Shown piece after piece: positions 18,704 through 28,490 of a stretch of 59,335 bases of DNA. The position numbers and the translations under genes are program-made. Below the pieces are notes generated by a model. That model worked only from the letters and a program-made list of their open reading frames with translations, searched no databases and was not told where the DNA came from. Position 1 is the first letter of the stretch. The number at the start of each line of letters is the position of its first letter. Origin of the DNA: Calditrichota bacterium (lineage in GTDB: Bacteria; Calditrichota; Calditrichia; RBG-13-44-9; J042); assembly GCA_013150955.1 (NCBI GenBank), contig JAADJD010000018.1:1-59335 (forward strand), read 5' to 3'.

Positions 18704-18866
18704 CCCGGATGACGCATGAAACCACGAATCGCGCGAATGAAACCAAAAATATCCACAAAATTGCGAATAGATCCTGGAACACATTTTCATCCAGATATCA
18801 TCAAATAGATTTTATTTTTTTATTCGTGTTAATTCGTGTCATTCGTAGGCTATTTGATAATCCGGG
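18704..18866 (-). repeat. MITE-like dispersed repeat, copy 7
   Basis: From CCCGGATGACGCATG to GATAATCCGGG, flanked by TCAA on both sides. The rest of the gap to tnaA (18867-19108) is AT-rich and shows no gene. Confidence 0.88.
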
Positions 18867-19108
18867 TCAAACATCATCGAAAATATTCCGGAAAATATCG
18901 AAAGATATGCAATAATATACACATGATACATCCTATTGTTTATTCTGATATTGGCTACCCATTCGCCCATAAAATTATCCAGTTTCTTTTTTAGAATTTG
19001 CATTTATCGAGATTTTATACAAAATTTGATGGTCATGTTGGAGCTTAAACGGAACAGCAACACGCGTCAAACCACCCGGAAACCTCATCACAAAGAAAGG
19101 CGTGACCC

Positions 19109-20482
19109 ATGAATATCCCGGTTGAACCCTTCAAAATCAAGATGGTGGAACCCATCCAGCTGTTGCCCAGGGAGGAGCGCGAGCGGTGGTTGCGGGAGGC
19201 GGGATTCAATCTGTTTAAAATTCCTGCAGAAGCGGTTTTCATCGATCTGCTCACCGATTCCGGCACCTCGGCGATGAGCGATCGCCAGTGGGCGGCGTTA
19301 ATGCAGGGGGATGAAGCCTACGCCCAGTCCCGCAGTTTCTTCCGATTTCAGGAAGTAGTGCAGTCGATCACCGGACTTCCGCATGTGATTCCCGCGCATC
19401 AGGGACGGGCTGCGGAAAACATCCTGTTCTCCGTGCTGGTGAAACCGGGGGATGTGGTGCCCAATAACATACACTTCGACACCACGCGGGCCAACATCGA
19501 ATATCTGGGAGCAACTGCACTGGACTGCGTCATCGATGAGGCGTACGATCCTTACCGGGAACATCCATTCAAAGGGAACATGGACATCCACAAATTACAG
19601 CAGGCTATACGCACTTACGGAAGGGAGCGCATTCCCCTGGTGATGCTCACCATCACCAACAATAGCGGTGGGGGACAACCGGTTTCCATGGAAAACATTC
19701 GACAGGTCAGTCAATTGTGCCGGGAACATCGCATTCCCTTTTTCTTTGATGCGGCCCGCTTTGCCGAGAACAGTTTTTTCATTCAGCAGCGAGAACCGGG
19801 ATATCAAAACAAGTCCATTGCCGACATCGCGCGGGAAATGTTCTCGTACGTGGACGGATGCACCATGAGCGCCAAAAAGGATGCACTGGTCAATATCGGG
19901 GGATTTCTGGCATTACGGGATGATGAGCTGGCCCAGAAGGTGAAAGATCTTCTGATTTTAAAAGAAGGGTTTCCCACCTACGGCGGCCTGGCGGGACGGG
20001 ATCTGGAGGCCATGGCAGCGGGTCTTCAGGAAGTGGTGCAGGAATCGTACTTATCGCATCGGGTGGCCCAGGTGGCCTACCTGGGGCAACTGTTGCAGGA
20101 AAAAGGTATTCCTGTGGTGAAACCGTTTGGCGGCCACGCCATTTATGTGGATGCACGGGCCCTGGTGCCGCACATCCCTCAGGAACAATTTCCCGGGCAG
20201 GCCATTGTGGTGGCCCTGTACCGGGAAGGGGGAATTCGGGCGGTGGAAATTGGCAGCCTGATGTTTGCCCGTCAAACCGAAGCCGGCAACTGGGAATTTC
20301 CCCGCATGGAACTGGTGCGCCTGGCCATTCCCCGACGGGTGTACACCGTGTCTCACCTGCAGTTCGTGGCCCAGACACTGGGCACCATTCAACAGCGGGC
20401 GGCCGATTTAAAGGGATTTCGCATCCGCTCAGCCCCGCCGTTTCTCCGGCACTTCACGGTGGAACTGGAAGAACTTCAATAA
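19109..20482 (+). CDS. tnaA: Tryptophanase (beta-eliminating lyase)
   Basis: 457 residues, PLP-dependent fold type I. The PLP lysine is K257 in 'MSAKKD', with 'FIDLLTDSGTSAMS' near residue 44 and 'PTYGGLAGRDLEA' near 289. The family includes tryptophanase and tyrosine phenol-lyase. Aligned by eye, the residue matching TPL Thr124 is Asp124 (HFDTTR) and the one matching TPL Arg381 is Ile381 (RAVEIGS). Both are tryptophanase-like choices, so I call it tryptophanase: L-tryptophan to indole, pyruvate and ammonia. GAAAGGCG precedes the ATG. No TnaC-like leader with a key Trp and no permease is adjacent. The TAA stop lies inside the target duplication of the next MITE-like element. Confidence 0.88.
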   Translation: MNIPVEPFKIKMVEPIQLLPREERERWLREAGFNLFKIPAEAVFIDLLTDSGTSAMSDRQWAALMQGDEAYAQSRSFFRFQEVVQSITGLPHVIPAHQGRAAENILFSVLVKPGDVVPNNIHFDTTRANIEYLGATALDCVIDEAYDPYREHPFKGNMDIHKLQQAIRTYGRERIPLVMLTITNNSGGGQPVSMENIRQVSQLCREHRIPFFFDAARFAENSFFIQQREPGYQNKSIADIAREMFSYVDGCTMSAKKDALVNIGGFLALRDDELAQKVKDLLILKEGFPTYGGLAGRDLEAMAAGLQEVVQESYLSHRVAQVAYLGQLLQEKGIPVVKPFGGHAIYVDARALVPHIPQEQFPGQAIVVALYREGGIRAVEIGSLMFARQTEAGNWEFPRMELVRLAIPRRVYTVSHLQFVAQTLGTIQQRAADLKGFRIRSAPPFLRHFTVELEELQ

Positions 20483-20483
20483 T

Positions 20484-20647
20484 CCCAAATCAGGCATTAA
20501 ACCGCGAATCCGCGAATGGAACTAAAAAATTACAAACAAAATCGCGAATAAACCTCGAAACACATTTTCATCTGGATCTAATCCAATGGATTCTTTATTT
20601 GTATTTGTGTGGATTCGTGTCATTCGTAGGCTATTGCATAATCCGGG
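20484..20647 (-). repeat. MITE-like dispersed repeat, copy 8, inserted at the tnaA stop codon
   Basis: A 164-bp element from CCCAAATCAGGCATT to GCATAATCCGGG. ATAAT flanks it at 20479-20483 and 20648-20652. The left duplicate contains the TAA of tnaA. Confidence 0.92.
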
Positions 20648-20664
20648 ATAATCCATTGAAGGCG

Positions 20665-21273
20665 ATGGTGCAGACTGGTGATCCCCTCTGGCAACACCCA
20701 CTGCCGCGTTCTTTCTTTGCCCGCCCCACCCTGACGGTGGCACAGGGACTCCTTGGGCACCTGCTGGTGCGGACGTATCAATCCCATCTTCTGGTCGGTC
20801 GCATTGTGGAGACGGAAGCTTACATTGGAAAGGACGATCCCGCCTGCCATGCCGCCCGGGGTCGAACGCCGCGCAATGCCGTGATGTTTGGGCCACCCGG
20901 ATACAGCTACATCTATTTTATCTACGGAAAACATTACTGCCTGAACGTGGTTACCGAACCGGAGGGCTTTCCCGCCGCGGTACTCATTCGCGCACTCGAA
21001 CCGGTGGAAGGCATCGAATGGATGCAACAACTTCGAAGCGGCGTTCCCCGGGAACAACTAACCAACGGGCCGGGGAAATTGTGCCAGGCACTGGCACTGG
21101 ATCACCAGCTGAACGGCATCGATATGTGTCGGGTGGGGCCATTGTACATCGTTCCGGGAACAGCGGTTGCGCGGGAGCAGATCGTGCAGTTGTCCCGAAT
21201 CGGCATCAAACAGGGTACCGAACACCCCTGGCGTTTTTATGTGAAGGGCAATCCCTTTGTCTCACGCCCGTAA
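20665..21273 (+). CDS. 3-methyladenine DNA glycosylase (AAG/MPG family)
   Basis: 202 residues from the ATG at 20665, just beyond the preceding repeat. An upstream in-frame ATG at 20599 would lie within that repeat and is rejected. Family signatures: 'RSFFARPTLTVAQGLLG', 'GRIVETEAYIGKDDPACHA' with the catalytic Glu, 'RNAVMFGPPGYSYIYFIYG' and 'TNGPGKLCQALAL'. The enzyme removes alkylated purines to start base excision repair. The ribosome binding site is weak (TTGAAGG). Insertion of the repeat 17 bp upstream has probably replaced the native promoter region. Confidence 0.93.
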   Translation: MVQTGDPLWQHPLPRSFFARPTLTVAQGLLGHLLVRTYQSHLLVGRIVETEAYIGKDDPACHAARGRTPRNAVMFGPPGYSYIYFIYGKHYCLNVVTEPEGFPAAVLIRALEPVEGIEWMQQLRSGVPREQLTNGPGKLCQALALDHQLNGIDMCRVGPLYIVPGTAVAREQIVQLSRIGIKQGTEHPWRFYVKGNPFVSRP

Positions 21274-21274
21274 A

Positions 21275-21453
21275 CCCGATGACGCTTGAGATCAAATAAT
21301 GCATAAAACCGTGAATCACACGAATGGAACCAAAAATTACAAACAAATCGTGAATAACCCCTGAAACACAGTTTCATCCAAATCTAATCCAGTGTATTTT
21401 TTATTTGTATTTGTGTGAATTCGTGTCATTCGTGGTCGAATGCATCATACGGG
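21275..21453 (-). repeat. MITE-like dispersed repeat, copy 9, between two convergent stop codons
   Basis: From CCCGATGACGCTTGAG (extended left end) to GCATCATACGGG, flanked by (G)TAAA at 21270-21274 and TTAAA at 21454-21458. The left flank holds the TAA of the glycosylase and the right flank, read on the minus strand, the TAA of the histidine kinase. Confidence 0.85.
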
Positions 21454-24400
21454 TTAAACCCGGGACAGCACATTGTGGAGGATTTCGCTTACCTCTTCGA
21501 TCCGATACGGTTTTTTCATCACGCCCATGAATCCGTAATCGCGGTAATTGGCCATGACCGGATCGTTGGAATATCCACTGGATACGATGGCCACCACATC
21601 GGGATCGATCTCCCGCAGCCGCGAGATGGTTTCCACCCCGCCCATGCCACCGGGTACGGTCAGATCCATGATGACCGCATCGAAGCGTTCGCCGCGTGCC
21701 TGGTGCTCTTTGTAAATCTCGATTGCTTCTTCCCCCGTGTGTGCCTGGAACGCGTGATATCCCAGCTGGGATAAAATCTGCGACAGAATATCCAGAATGT
21801 AATCCTCGTCGTCCATGATCAGGATTTTCCCCTGTCCCTGCAGGGCTTCGGCGGCCTGCTGCGGTGCGACCTGAGGACGCCGCCTGGTGGCAGGCAGGAA
21901 AATCGTAAATACGGTGCCCACCCCAACGGACGACTGCACCATGATGTGCCCATCGTGCTTCTTGATGATCGAATATGCACTGGACAGTCCCAGACCGCTG
22001 CCCTTCTGCTTGGTTGTGAAAAACGGGTCGAAAATCTTTTCCAGATATTCCGGGGGAATACCTATGCCTTCGTCCCGAATGGTAATTTTGATATACAATC
22101 CCGGCTTTAACGGGACACCACCGTTCTGAGCGGTGATGCGAACATTTTCCACACCAATATGAATGGTTCCACCAGAGGGCATGGCCTGATCGGCATTAAT
22201 GATCAGGTTTTGAATCACCTGGCTGATCTGGCCTTCATCCACTTCCACCGACCAGATGGGTTCCTTGTAATTGAATTCGTACTTCACATTTGAACCGCGG
22301 AGGGCAAATTCGGTGGATTCTTTGATAATATCGATAATGGACGCGGTCTTTTTAATCGGGGTACCGCCTTTTGCAAAGGTCAACAGCTGCTGGGTCAAAT
22401 CCTGTGCCCGCAGGGTGGCCTTTTCGGCAATGGTCAACCGTTCAAAGATTTTATCGTTGGGATCGGCAAACATCTTTGCCAGCGAAATGTTCCCCAGAAT
22501 GGACGTCAAAATGTTGTTGAAGTCGTGTGCGATTCCACCGGCCAGAATGCCCAGCGATTCCAGCTTCTGCGTGCGCGCCAGCTCTTCTTCCAGCTTCTGC
22601 TGCTCGGTAATGTCCCGAAACACCAGCACCGCACCAATGTTATTGCTGGATTTATCCCGAATGGGTGCAAAGCTGACCTGAATGATGCGTTCCTGTCCAT
22701 TGCGGGACTTCAGCAGGATGGGCGAATTGGATTCCCAGATGATGCCGGAATTCAGGATGTCTCTCAAAGGGCTGCGAATGGGTTTGCGGGTCTTCTGATC
22801 GTAGATGTGGAACACCGTATCCAGCGATTTGCCCAGCACTTCCTCCTGCGTACATCCCAGCAGGTTCTCGGCCACCCGATTGATCAGGGTAATGGTGCCT
22901 TCCTGATTGGTACTGATCACCCCTTCGCCGATGGAGCGCAGGGTCACGCTCAGCCGCTCTTTCTGGGCTTCCAGCAATTCCTGCGCCTGCTTGCGCTCGG
23001 TAATGTCCCGCGCAATGGCAATCACCACTTCCTGCCCAAAATACTGGCTCTTCGTCAATGCCACTTCTTTGGGGAAAATCTCGCCGTTTTTCCGAACCCC
23101 CCACCATTCAAACTTCTGGGGGATGCCATCAAAGGCCTTCTTCAGGTGCTGCAGGGTCTTTTCCATGTCCACTTTTTCGTGATAGGCCAGAAAGGCCGGT
23201 GTGCGTCCCAGAAATTCTTCCTTGGAATATCCATACATGTTCACCGCACCCTGATTCACATCCAGGAATTTACCTTCTTTATCCTGAACGTAAATGGCAT
23301 CCGGAATGCTGTTGAACAGGTCGCGGTAGCTCTTTTCGGAATCGCGCAGGCGCTTCTCGGCCAGCTTGTTTTCGGTGATATCGCGACCAATGACCAGCAG
23401 CCCTTTGCGGTGCCCTTCCGGCGTAAACAGGGGCACCTTGATGGTGTCAAAGATGCGATCCTCCCCGCTTCTCAACGTCACCACCTCTTCTCCACGGGTA
23501 ATGGTGCGATTCCGCCAGGCATTTTCGTCAGAGGTGACACAAAATTCCAGCGCATCCTTAAAGAAAGGACGTTCACAGGCCAGCTCCAGATCGGTCTTGC
23601 CCTTGTAATCCACATCGGTCAATTCAAACAATTCCAGCGCCGTTTTGTTGGCTTCCAGCCAGCGTCCCTGCCCGTCTTTGAACACAATCATATCGGGAAT
23701 GTTGTTGATCAGGGTGCGCAGATTCTCCTCGCTCTCCCGCAGGGCTTCTTCGGTAATCTTGCGATCGGTGATGTCCACACAAATGCCGTTGATTTCCTTG
23801 ATCTGCCCATCGCCATCCAGCGTGGGTGTGGCCACATCGTAAATCCAGCGCACGGTGCCGTCCTTGCAAATAATTCGATACTCCCCGGAAACCGATTCCC
23901 CTTTCAGCAGATCGGCCACTTTTTCTTCCACCTGCTTGCGATCCTCCGGGTGTACCAGATTCATCCAGAATGGATATCCCCCTTCCAGAAATTCTTCCTT
24001 GGAATAGCCGGTGACCTTGATGACATTATCGGTGTAAAAACTGTATTGAATGCCGCCGTTGCCATTCACATGGGCGCTCCACAAATACGCATCCACATTG
24101 GACAGCACATTGCGCAATCGTTTTTCCGTGCGGCGCAGATTTTCCTCGGTGATCTTGCGATCGGTAATGTCGAAGGCTGTTCCCAGGGCAGCAGGCTGAT
24201 CTTCGTAAATGATGGGTCGGGCGGTAAAGTCAATCCACTTCACCTGGCCATCTTTGGTCACAATCTTAAACTCGTAGCGACTGGGCACCGGTGTCCCCGT
24301 CTGCCGCAACAATCCCCGCTGCCGAACCACCTCTTTGTAATCTTCATGAACAATCTCCCAGAACTTCATCTTCATGATTTCATCCTGGGTGTAGCCGGTG

Positions 24401-27003
24401 ATCTGGCAGGTGGCGGGATTGACGTATTTAAATCGGGATTGCTGGTAAATAAAGATGGCGCTGGGGGTGGTTTCCGCCAGAGCCCGGAATTTTTCTTCGC
24501 TTTCCTGCAGGGCACGATAGGCCTTTTCCACTTTTTCTTTTTCCTCCAGCAACTCCTGTGTACGCGTGCGCACCCGTTCTTCCAGAATGATGTTTTCTCG
24601 CTCAATGCGGCGCACCCGCTGCCGGTGCAACCCAAACACGCCGGCCGTTAAGGTGCCAATCACCAGCAAAATAAACCAGGCCTTCTGCCAGAAGGGGGAC
24701 TGGATGGTGAAGGTGTACTGGGCGGCATCTTTAGACCAGATGCCGTTGTTGTTACAGGCAATGACTTTGAAAACATAATCCCCTGGCGGCAGATTGGAAA
24801 AAGTGGCCGAACGTTCGGTGGTTGGCGGCGACCATTCCTCGCTAAACCCTTCCAGCTTGTATTTGTACAGGATTTTTTCCGGCACGCTCAGGCTCAGCGC
24901 TGTGTAATAGATCTTGATATCGTTTTTGGAATAGGGAATCTTGGCGCTGGTCGGAACGGGCTCATCGTACAGGAAATATTTGACCGATGTAATCCGCAAT
25001 GTGGGGGGAATTAGATTGGGACGATCTTCCCGGGGATTGTATTTGATGGCCCCCGCAATGGTGCCAAACCAGATGTTCCCATTTCGATCTTTAAAAATCG
25101 CATTCTGATTGTTCTCCAGGCCCAGCACCCCATCCAGCTTGCCGTAATGGTGAAACGTGGTATCCTTTAAATTCAACCGATCAATGCCACGGGTGTTGCC
25201 GATCCACAGATAATCGTTATCTGCCAGAATGGAATAAATCAGATTGCCGCTGAGTCCGTCCCGATCCGTTAGATTGGTGAACTTCTTGCCGTCAAAACAA
25301 AACAGGCCGTGCCCTGAGGAACCAAACCACATGTTCCCCATGGCATCTTCGGTAATGGACATGACGGTTTCTGCAGTTAATCCGTCCTTATGGGTATAAT
25401 GGACGATCGTGTCCCCATCAAACATACACACCCCACCGCCATCGGTGGCAAACCAGACCCGATCCCGCGAATCGATGTAAATGGCATTTAAGTAATTGCT
25501 GCTCAGTCCCTCATCCGTGGTCAGCTGAAAGATCTCGCCCGTGTCCACGTCGTAGCGCAGGGCACCGGCACCAAAGGTGGCCATCCAGATGCGCCCCTGC
25601 CGATCCTGCTTTAAGTGGAAAATGGCATTGATGGGCAAGCCATTCTTCATGTTCAGGTACTCAAACTTTCCCGTTCGGGGGGAATAAATCCCCACTCCGC
25701 TGCGGGCGGTGCCGAACCAGATCCGACCCTTCTTATCCTCCAGAATGGTGATCACATGGTATCCGGGAATGCCATCTTTGACGGTAATCTGGCGGTGATT
25801 GTCCAGATCCAGCTTGCCATCGCGTTCCGGGAAGAAGGTAACGCCTTTATCGGTGGCAATCCAGTAATTGCCCTGGCGATCCTGCATAATCGACCAGACA
25901 ATGGGATCGACCAGTCCTTCCTCCACCCCATAAATTTCAAAGCGTTTTCCGCGGAACTGACAGACACCCCCACCCGATGTGCCGAACCAGAGATTCCCCT
26001 CGCGATCCTGCAATATGGAAAGCACGCGGTTTTTACTTAGCCCGTTCTTTTCGGAAATCACTTCGAACGTGGGTTGGGCATGTTCCGCAGAAGGCGGAAT
26101 GTAGCGCAATACCCCGCGAGTGGTGCTGCCCATCCAGATGGTCTGATTCCGATCTTCGTAAATCACGTTGATGAAATTGTCCTTGACATCGGGCAGCTCC
26201 AGATGTTCGAATTCCCCAAATTGGGGATGCAGCGGATTGGCGTGATAAATGGAGACCACCCCGACGTTGTAACCGATCCAGATGTTTCCCTGAGAATCCC
26301 GAAACAGCGCCCCCACGTAGTTGCTGTACAGCCCATCCTCTTTGGTCATCAAAGAAAATTGTTGCTGTGCGGGCTGGTAGACCACAATGCCCTTCCGGGT
26401 GGAAAACCAGATCTCTCCACGGGGCGTTTCCACAATATCCAGTACGTTGGTGTCGATGATCCCGTCCTCGCTGTTAAACTCGGAGATCAGCCCGTTTTTG
26501 ATGGTGAACACCTTCCGCGCCTGGGTGGCAATCCAGTAAATCCCCCGACTGTCCTTGTAAATCTTGCGAATGTCCGATCGTGTGGGCAGGTCGCTCAGTG
26601 TTAAAATGGTAAATTTTTCTGTGATTGGATCATAGATCGTAATTTTTCCCCCGGGATGCCCGAACCAGATCTTCCCATCCTCATCCTGAAAAGAAGTGGA
26701 GATGGCATTGTTGGCCAGACCGTCCTTGCGGGTAAAGGTGGTAAAGGTGTAACCGTCGTAGCGGGAAAGGCCATCGAAGGAGCCAAACCACAGGTAACCG
26801 TTAATATCCTGATTGATCGACAGCACCTGCGATTGTGCCAGCCCGTCCTCGACGTTGAAATTGCGAAAATAGTACTTCTGGGCATGCATTTTCAGCGGGA
26901 AAACAAACAGACAAACAAAAACAATGAGAAGGGTGACCATGCGTGGGGTAATGGGGATACGGCAATGTTGATTTACCATAGGCTTACCCTGCATTTTGGG
27001 CAT
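21454..27003 (-). CDS. Giant hybrid sensor kinase: Reg_prop propeller, Y_Y_Y, five PAS, HK, receiver
   Basis: 1849 residues from the ATG at 27001-27003; an alternative ATG lies at 26979. A signal anchor comes first (MVTLLIVFVCLFVFPL). About 14 two-component-regulator propeller repeats fill residues 40-690 (pattern G.IWFGT..GV..Y....F...T...GL). A Y_Y_Y domain follows (about 700-765), then a membrane helix (about 773-793) and a coiled coil. Five PAS domains occupy about 830-1465. The HisKA phosphoacceptor is His1492 in 'GIAHDFNN'. HATPase_c (about 1597-1702) has N-box 'NLIINADQAM' and G-box 'DEGIGIPPEY'. The C-terminal receiver carries Asp1778 in 'VIMDLTVPG'. SusC/D-associated hybrid systems of Bacteroidota share this periplasmic sensor, but here there is no AraC output domain and no polysaccharide locus nearby. 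It stands alone. Confidence 0.92.
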   Translation of the reverse strand: MPKMQGKPMVNQHCRIPITPRMVTLLIVFVCLFVFPLKMHAQKYYFRNFNVEDGLAQSQVLSINQDINGYLWFGSFDGLSRYDGYTFTTFTRKDGLANNAISTSFQDEDGKIWFGHPGGKITIYDPITEKFTILTLSDLPTRSDIRKIYKDSRGIYWIATQARKVFTIKNGLISEFNSEDGIIDTNVLDIVETPRGEIWFSTRKGIVVYQPAQQQFSLMTKEDGLYSNYVGALFRDSQGNIWIGYNVGVVSIYHANPLHPQFGEFEHLELPDVKDNFINVIYEDRNQTIWMGSTTRGVLRYIPPSAEHAQPTFEVISEKNGLSKNRVLSILQDREGNLWFGTSGGGVCQFRGKRFEIYGVEEGLVDPIVWSIMQDRQGNYWIATDKGVTFFPERDGKLDLDNHRQITVKDGIPGYHVITILEDKKGRIWFGTARSGVGIYSPRTGKFEYLNMKNGLPINAIFHLKQDRQGRIWMATFGAGALRYDVDTGEIFQLTTDEGLSSNYLNAIYIDSRDRVWFATDGGGVCMFDGDTIVHYTHKDGLTAETVMSITEDAMGNMWFGSSGHGLFCFDGKKFTNLTDRDGLSGNLIYSILADNDYLWIGNTRGIDRLNLKDTTFHHYGKLDGVLGLENNQNAIFKDRNGNIWFGTIAGAIKYNPREDRPNLIPPTLRITSVKYFLYDEPVPTSAKIPYSKNDIKIYYTALSLSVPEKILYKYKLEGFSEEWSPPTTERSATFSNLPPGDYVFKVIACNNNGIWSKDAAQYTFTIQSPFWQKAWFILLVIGTLTAGVFGLHRQRVRRIERENIILEERVRTRTQELLEEKEKVEKAYRALQESEEKFRALAETTPSAIFIYQQSRFKYVNPATCQITGYTQDEIMKMKFWEIVHEDYKEVVRQRGLLRQTGTPVPSRYEFKIVTKDGQVKWIDFTARPIIYEDQPAALGTAFDITDRKITEENLRRTEKRLRNVLSNVDAYLWSAHVNGNGGIQYSFYTDNVIKVTGYSKEEFLEGGYPFWMNLVHPEDRKQVEEKVADLLKGESVSGEYRIICKDGTVRWIYDVATPTLDGDGQIKEINGICVDITDRKITEEALRESEENLRTLINNIPDMIVFKDGQGRWLEANKTALELFELTDVDYKGKTDLELACERPFFKDALEFCVTSDENAWRNRTITRGEEVVTLRSGEDRIFDTIKVPLFTPEGHRKGLLVIGRDITENKLAEKRLRDSEKSYRDLFNSIPDAIYVQDKEGKFLDVNQGAVNMYGYSKEEFLGRTPAFLAYHEKVDMEKTLQHLKKAFDGIPQKFEWWGVRKNGEIFPKEVALTKSQYFGQEVVIAIARDITERKQAQELLEAQKERLSVTLRSIGEGVISTNQEGTITLINRVAENLLGCTQEEVLGKSLDTVFHIYDQKTRKPIRSPLRDILNSGIIWESNSPILLKSRNGQERIIQVSFAPIRDKSSNNIGAVLVFRDITEQQKLEEELARTQKLESLGILAGGIAHDFNNILTSILGNISLAKMFADPNDKIFERLTIAEKATLRAQDLTQQLLTFAKGGTPIKKTASIIDIIKESTEFALRGSNVKYEFNYKEPIWSVEVDEGQISQVIQNLIINADQAMPSGGTIHIGVENVRITAQNGGVPLKPGLYIKITIRDEGIGIPPEYLEKIFDPFFTTKQKGSGLGLSSAYSIIKKHDGHIMVQSSVGVGTVFTIFLPATRRRPQVAPQQAAEALQGQGKILIMDDEDYILDILSQILSQLGYHAFQAHTGEEAIEIYKEHQARGERFDAVIMDLTVPGGMGGVETISRLREIDPDVVAIVSSGYSNDPVMANYRDYGFMGVMKKPYRIEEVSEILHNVLSRV

Positions 27004-27280
27004 TCATTTCTTAGAACCTTTTTGAAACCATTATTCAAAACCCGATAAAACGCAAAATTTTTAATTAAGAATAAATCGGCTGTTTTTGCAAAAATATGAG
27101 TACATGTTCGCTGATGTTTAAAAAAAATTGGATACAGGCTGTGAAAATTGCAAGAATAACGGAACGCCCATTCCCTCCCCAGAACTGTCCCTAATTAACG
27201 GGAAAGTGAAAAATAATGCAAATGATTAGAAAAATAATTCCATCCTATGGCATGTTAAATCCCATTCGGACGTGAATTAC
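27004..27280. other. Upstream region of the hybrid kinase gene
   Basis: AT-rich, with no gene seen. It probably contains the promoter of the kinase gene. The right part leads into nested MITE-like copies. Confidence 0.5.
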
Positions 27281-27632
27281 CCCGGATGTTGCGAATGACG
27301 GATAAAATTCATTAGATGCCATCTGGATGAAGATGGGTTCCGGGGGTTGACAGCCATTTTGGGGGTATTTTTTTGAACCCAAATAATGCATTAAACCGCG
27401 AATCCCGCGAATGAACCCAAACCATATCCACAAAATCGCGAATAAACTTCAAAACGAATTTTCATCCAGATCTGATCTAATGGATTTGATTATTTTTATT
27501 TGTGTTCATTCGTGCAATTCGTGGTCTAATGCATAATCTGGGTTAATGTATTATTTGTGTTCATTCGCGTCATTCGTGGTTTGTTCAGATGAATTCCCGT
27601 AACTCACAGTTTCATGCATCATATGGGATGAT
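27281..27632 (+). repeat. MITE-like repeat, copy 10: decayed plus copy split by copy 11
   Basis: The left part (27281-27377, starting CCCGGATGTTGCGAATG) and right part (27543-27632, containing TTCATTCGCGTCATTCGTGG) read as one decayed element around an opposite-oriented intact copy. Confidence 0.65.
27378..27542 (-). repeat. MITE-like repeat, copy 11, nested in copy 10
   Basis: A 165-bp element from CCCAAATAATGCATT to GCATAATCTGGG. The flanks TTGAA and TTAAT are only partly alike. Confidence 0.85.
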
Positions 27633-27654
27633 TGGTGTAATGCGTGGGTAAATC

Positions 27655-28449
27655 CTACGAACGGGTGGGCATGCCTTCACCTTTGCCTTTCCGGAAGAAC
27701 TCTTCAATCCGGGCAATTCCCGATTGCAATCCCTCCTGTAACGTGCCCTCAAATACCACGCGTCCCGCATCCAGAAAGATAATCCGATCCGCCAGGCGAA
27801 AGATGCTGGGAACTTCGTGGGTGATAAGAACAATGGTCATGCCCAGCTGATGTTTAAGATTGAGGATTAGCTCGTCCAGTGCCGCCATGGTGATGGGATC
27901 CAATCCCGCAGACGGCTCATCGCAGAAAAGCAGGGGAGGATCCAGCGCAATGGCGCGGGCCAATGCCGCCCGTTTCCGCATGCCACCGGACAGCTCCGAT
28001 GGGAGCAAATGGGCCGCATGTTCCAATTCCACCAGTTTCAATTTCAAACGCACCAGATCCTGGATCACGTCGGGTGGCAAATCGGTGTGCTGCTCCAGGG
28101 GAATGGCGACATTTTCTGCCACCGTAATGGAATTGAGCAGCGCCCCATTCTGGAATAACACCCCCATCTTCAGGGACAACTGTTGTTTCTGCGGTTCATC
28201 CAGCGCGGCAAGTTCCTGTTGCATGATTCTGACCTGTCCCGAACGAATGGGATACAATCCGATCAAATGCTTCAACACCGTGGTTTTACCGCAACCACTG
28301 CTGCCCAGTATCACCGTCACCTGATTGGGATAAACCCGGAAAGACACATCGGTGAGCACCTGCCGTTCCCCCAGGGTGGCTGACAGGTGCGACACGTCGA
28401 TGATCGGCGATTGTGACGATGGCATTGAATGCGGCTCCCGGATTTCCAC
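27655..28449 (-). CDS. Mla-type lipid transport ABC ATPase (MlaF-like)
   Basis: 264 residues from a GTG at 28447-28449 with GCGAGGAA six bases upstream; a longer TTG start at 28494 would overlap the permease gene. Walker A is 'GSSGCGKTT', the signature is 'LSGGMRKRAALARA', and Walker B plus catalytic Glu is 'LLFCDEPSAGLDP'. The switch His is in 'LITHEV'. 'LPSELSGGMRKRAA' and 'CDEPSAGLDP' are typical of the MCE/Mla (Ttg2A) branch. It powers movement of phospholipid between the membranes. It is the last gene of a three-gene unit (lipoprotein, permease, ATPase). No MCE-domain MlaD protein follows; the DNA beyond is nested repeats. Confidence 0.9.
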   Translation of the reverse strand: MEIREPHSMPSSQSPIIDVSHLSATLGERQVLTDVSFRVYPNQVTVILGSSGCGKTTVLKHLIGLYPIRSGQVRIMQQELAALDEPQKQQLSLKMGVLFQNGALLNSITVAENVAIPLEQHTDLPPDVIQDLVRLKLKLVELEHAAHLLPSELSGGMRKRAALARAIALDPPLLFCDEPSAGLDPITMAALDELILNLKHQLGMTIVLITHEVPSIFRLADRIIFLDAGRVVFEGTLQEGLQSGIARIEEFFRKGKGEGMPTRS

Positions 28450-28490
28450 TTTTGTTCCTCGCAAATTATCCCCAAAGAAACGGACGGTTG

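Noticed and set aside
18923-18994. A 23-codon frame upstream of tnaA that could be a TnaC-like leader peptide
   Set aside because: It contains no tryptophan codon and no clear ribosome binding site, so the known tna attenuation mechanism is not supported.
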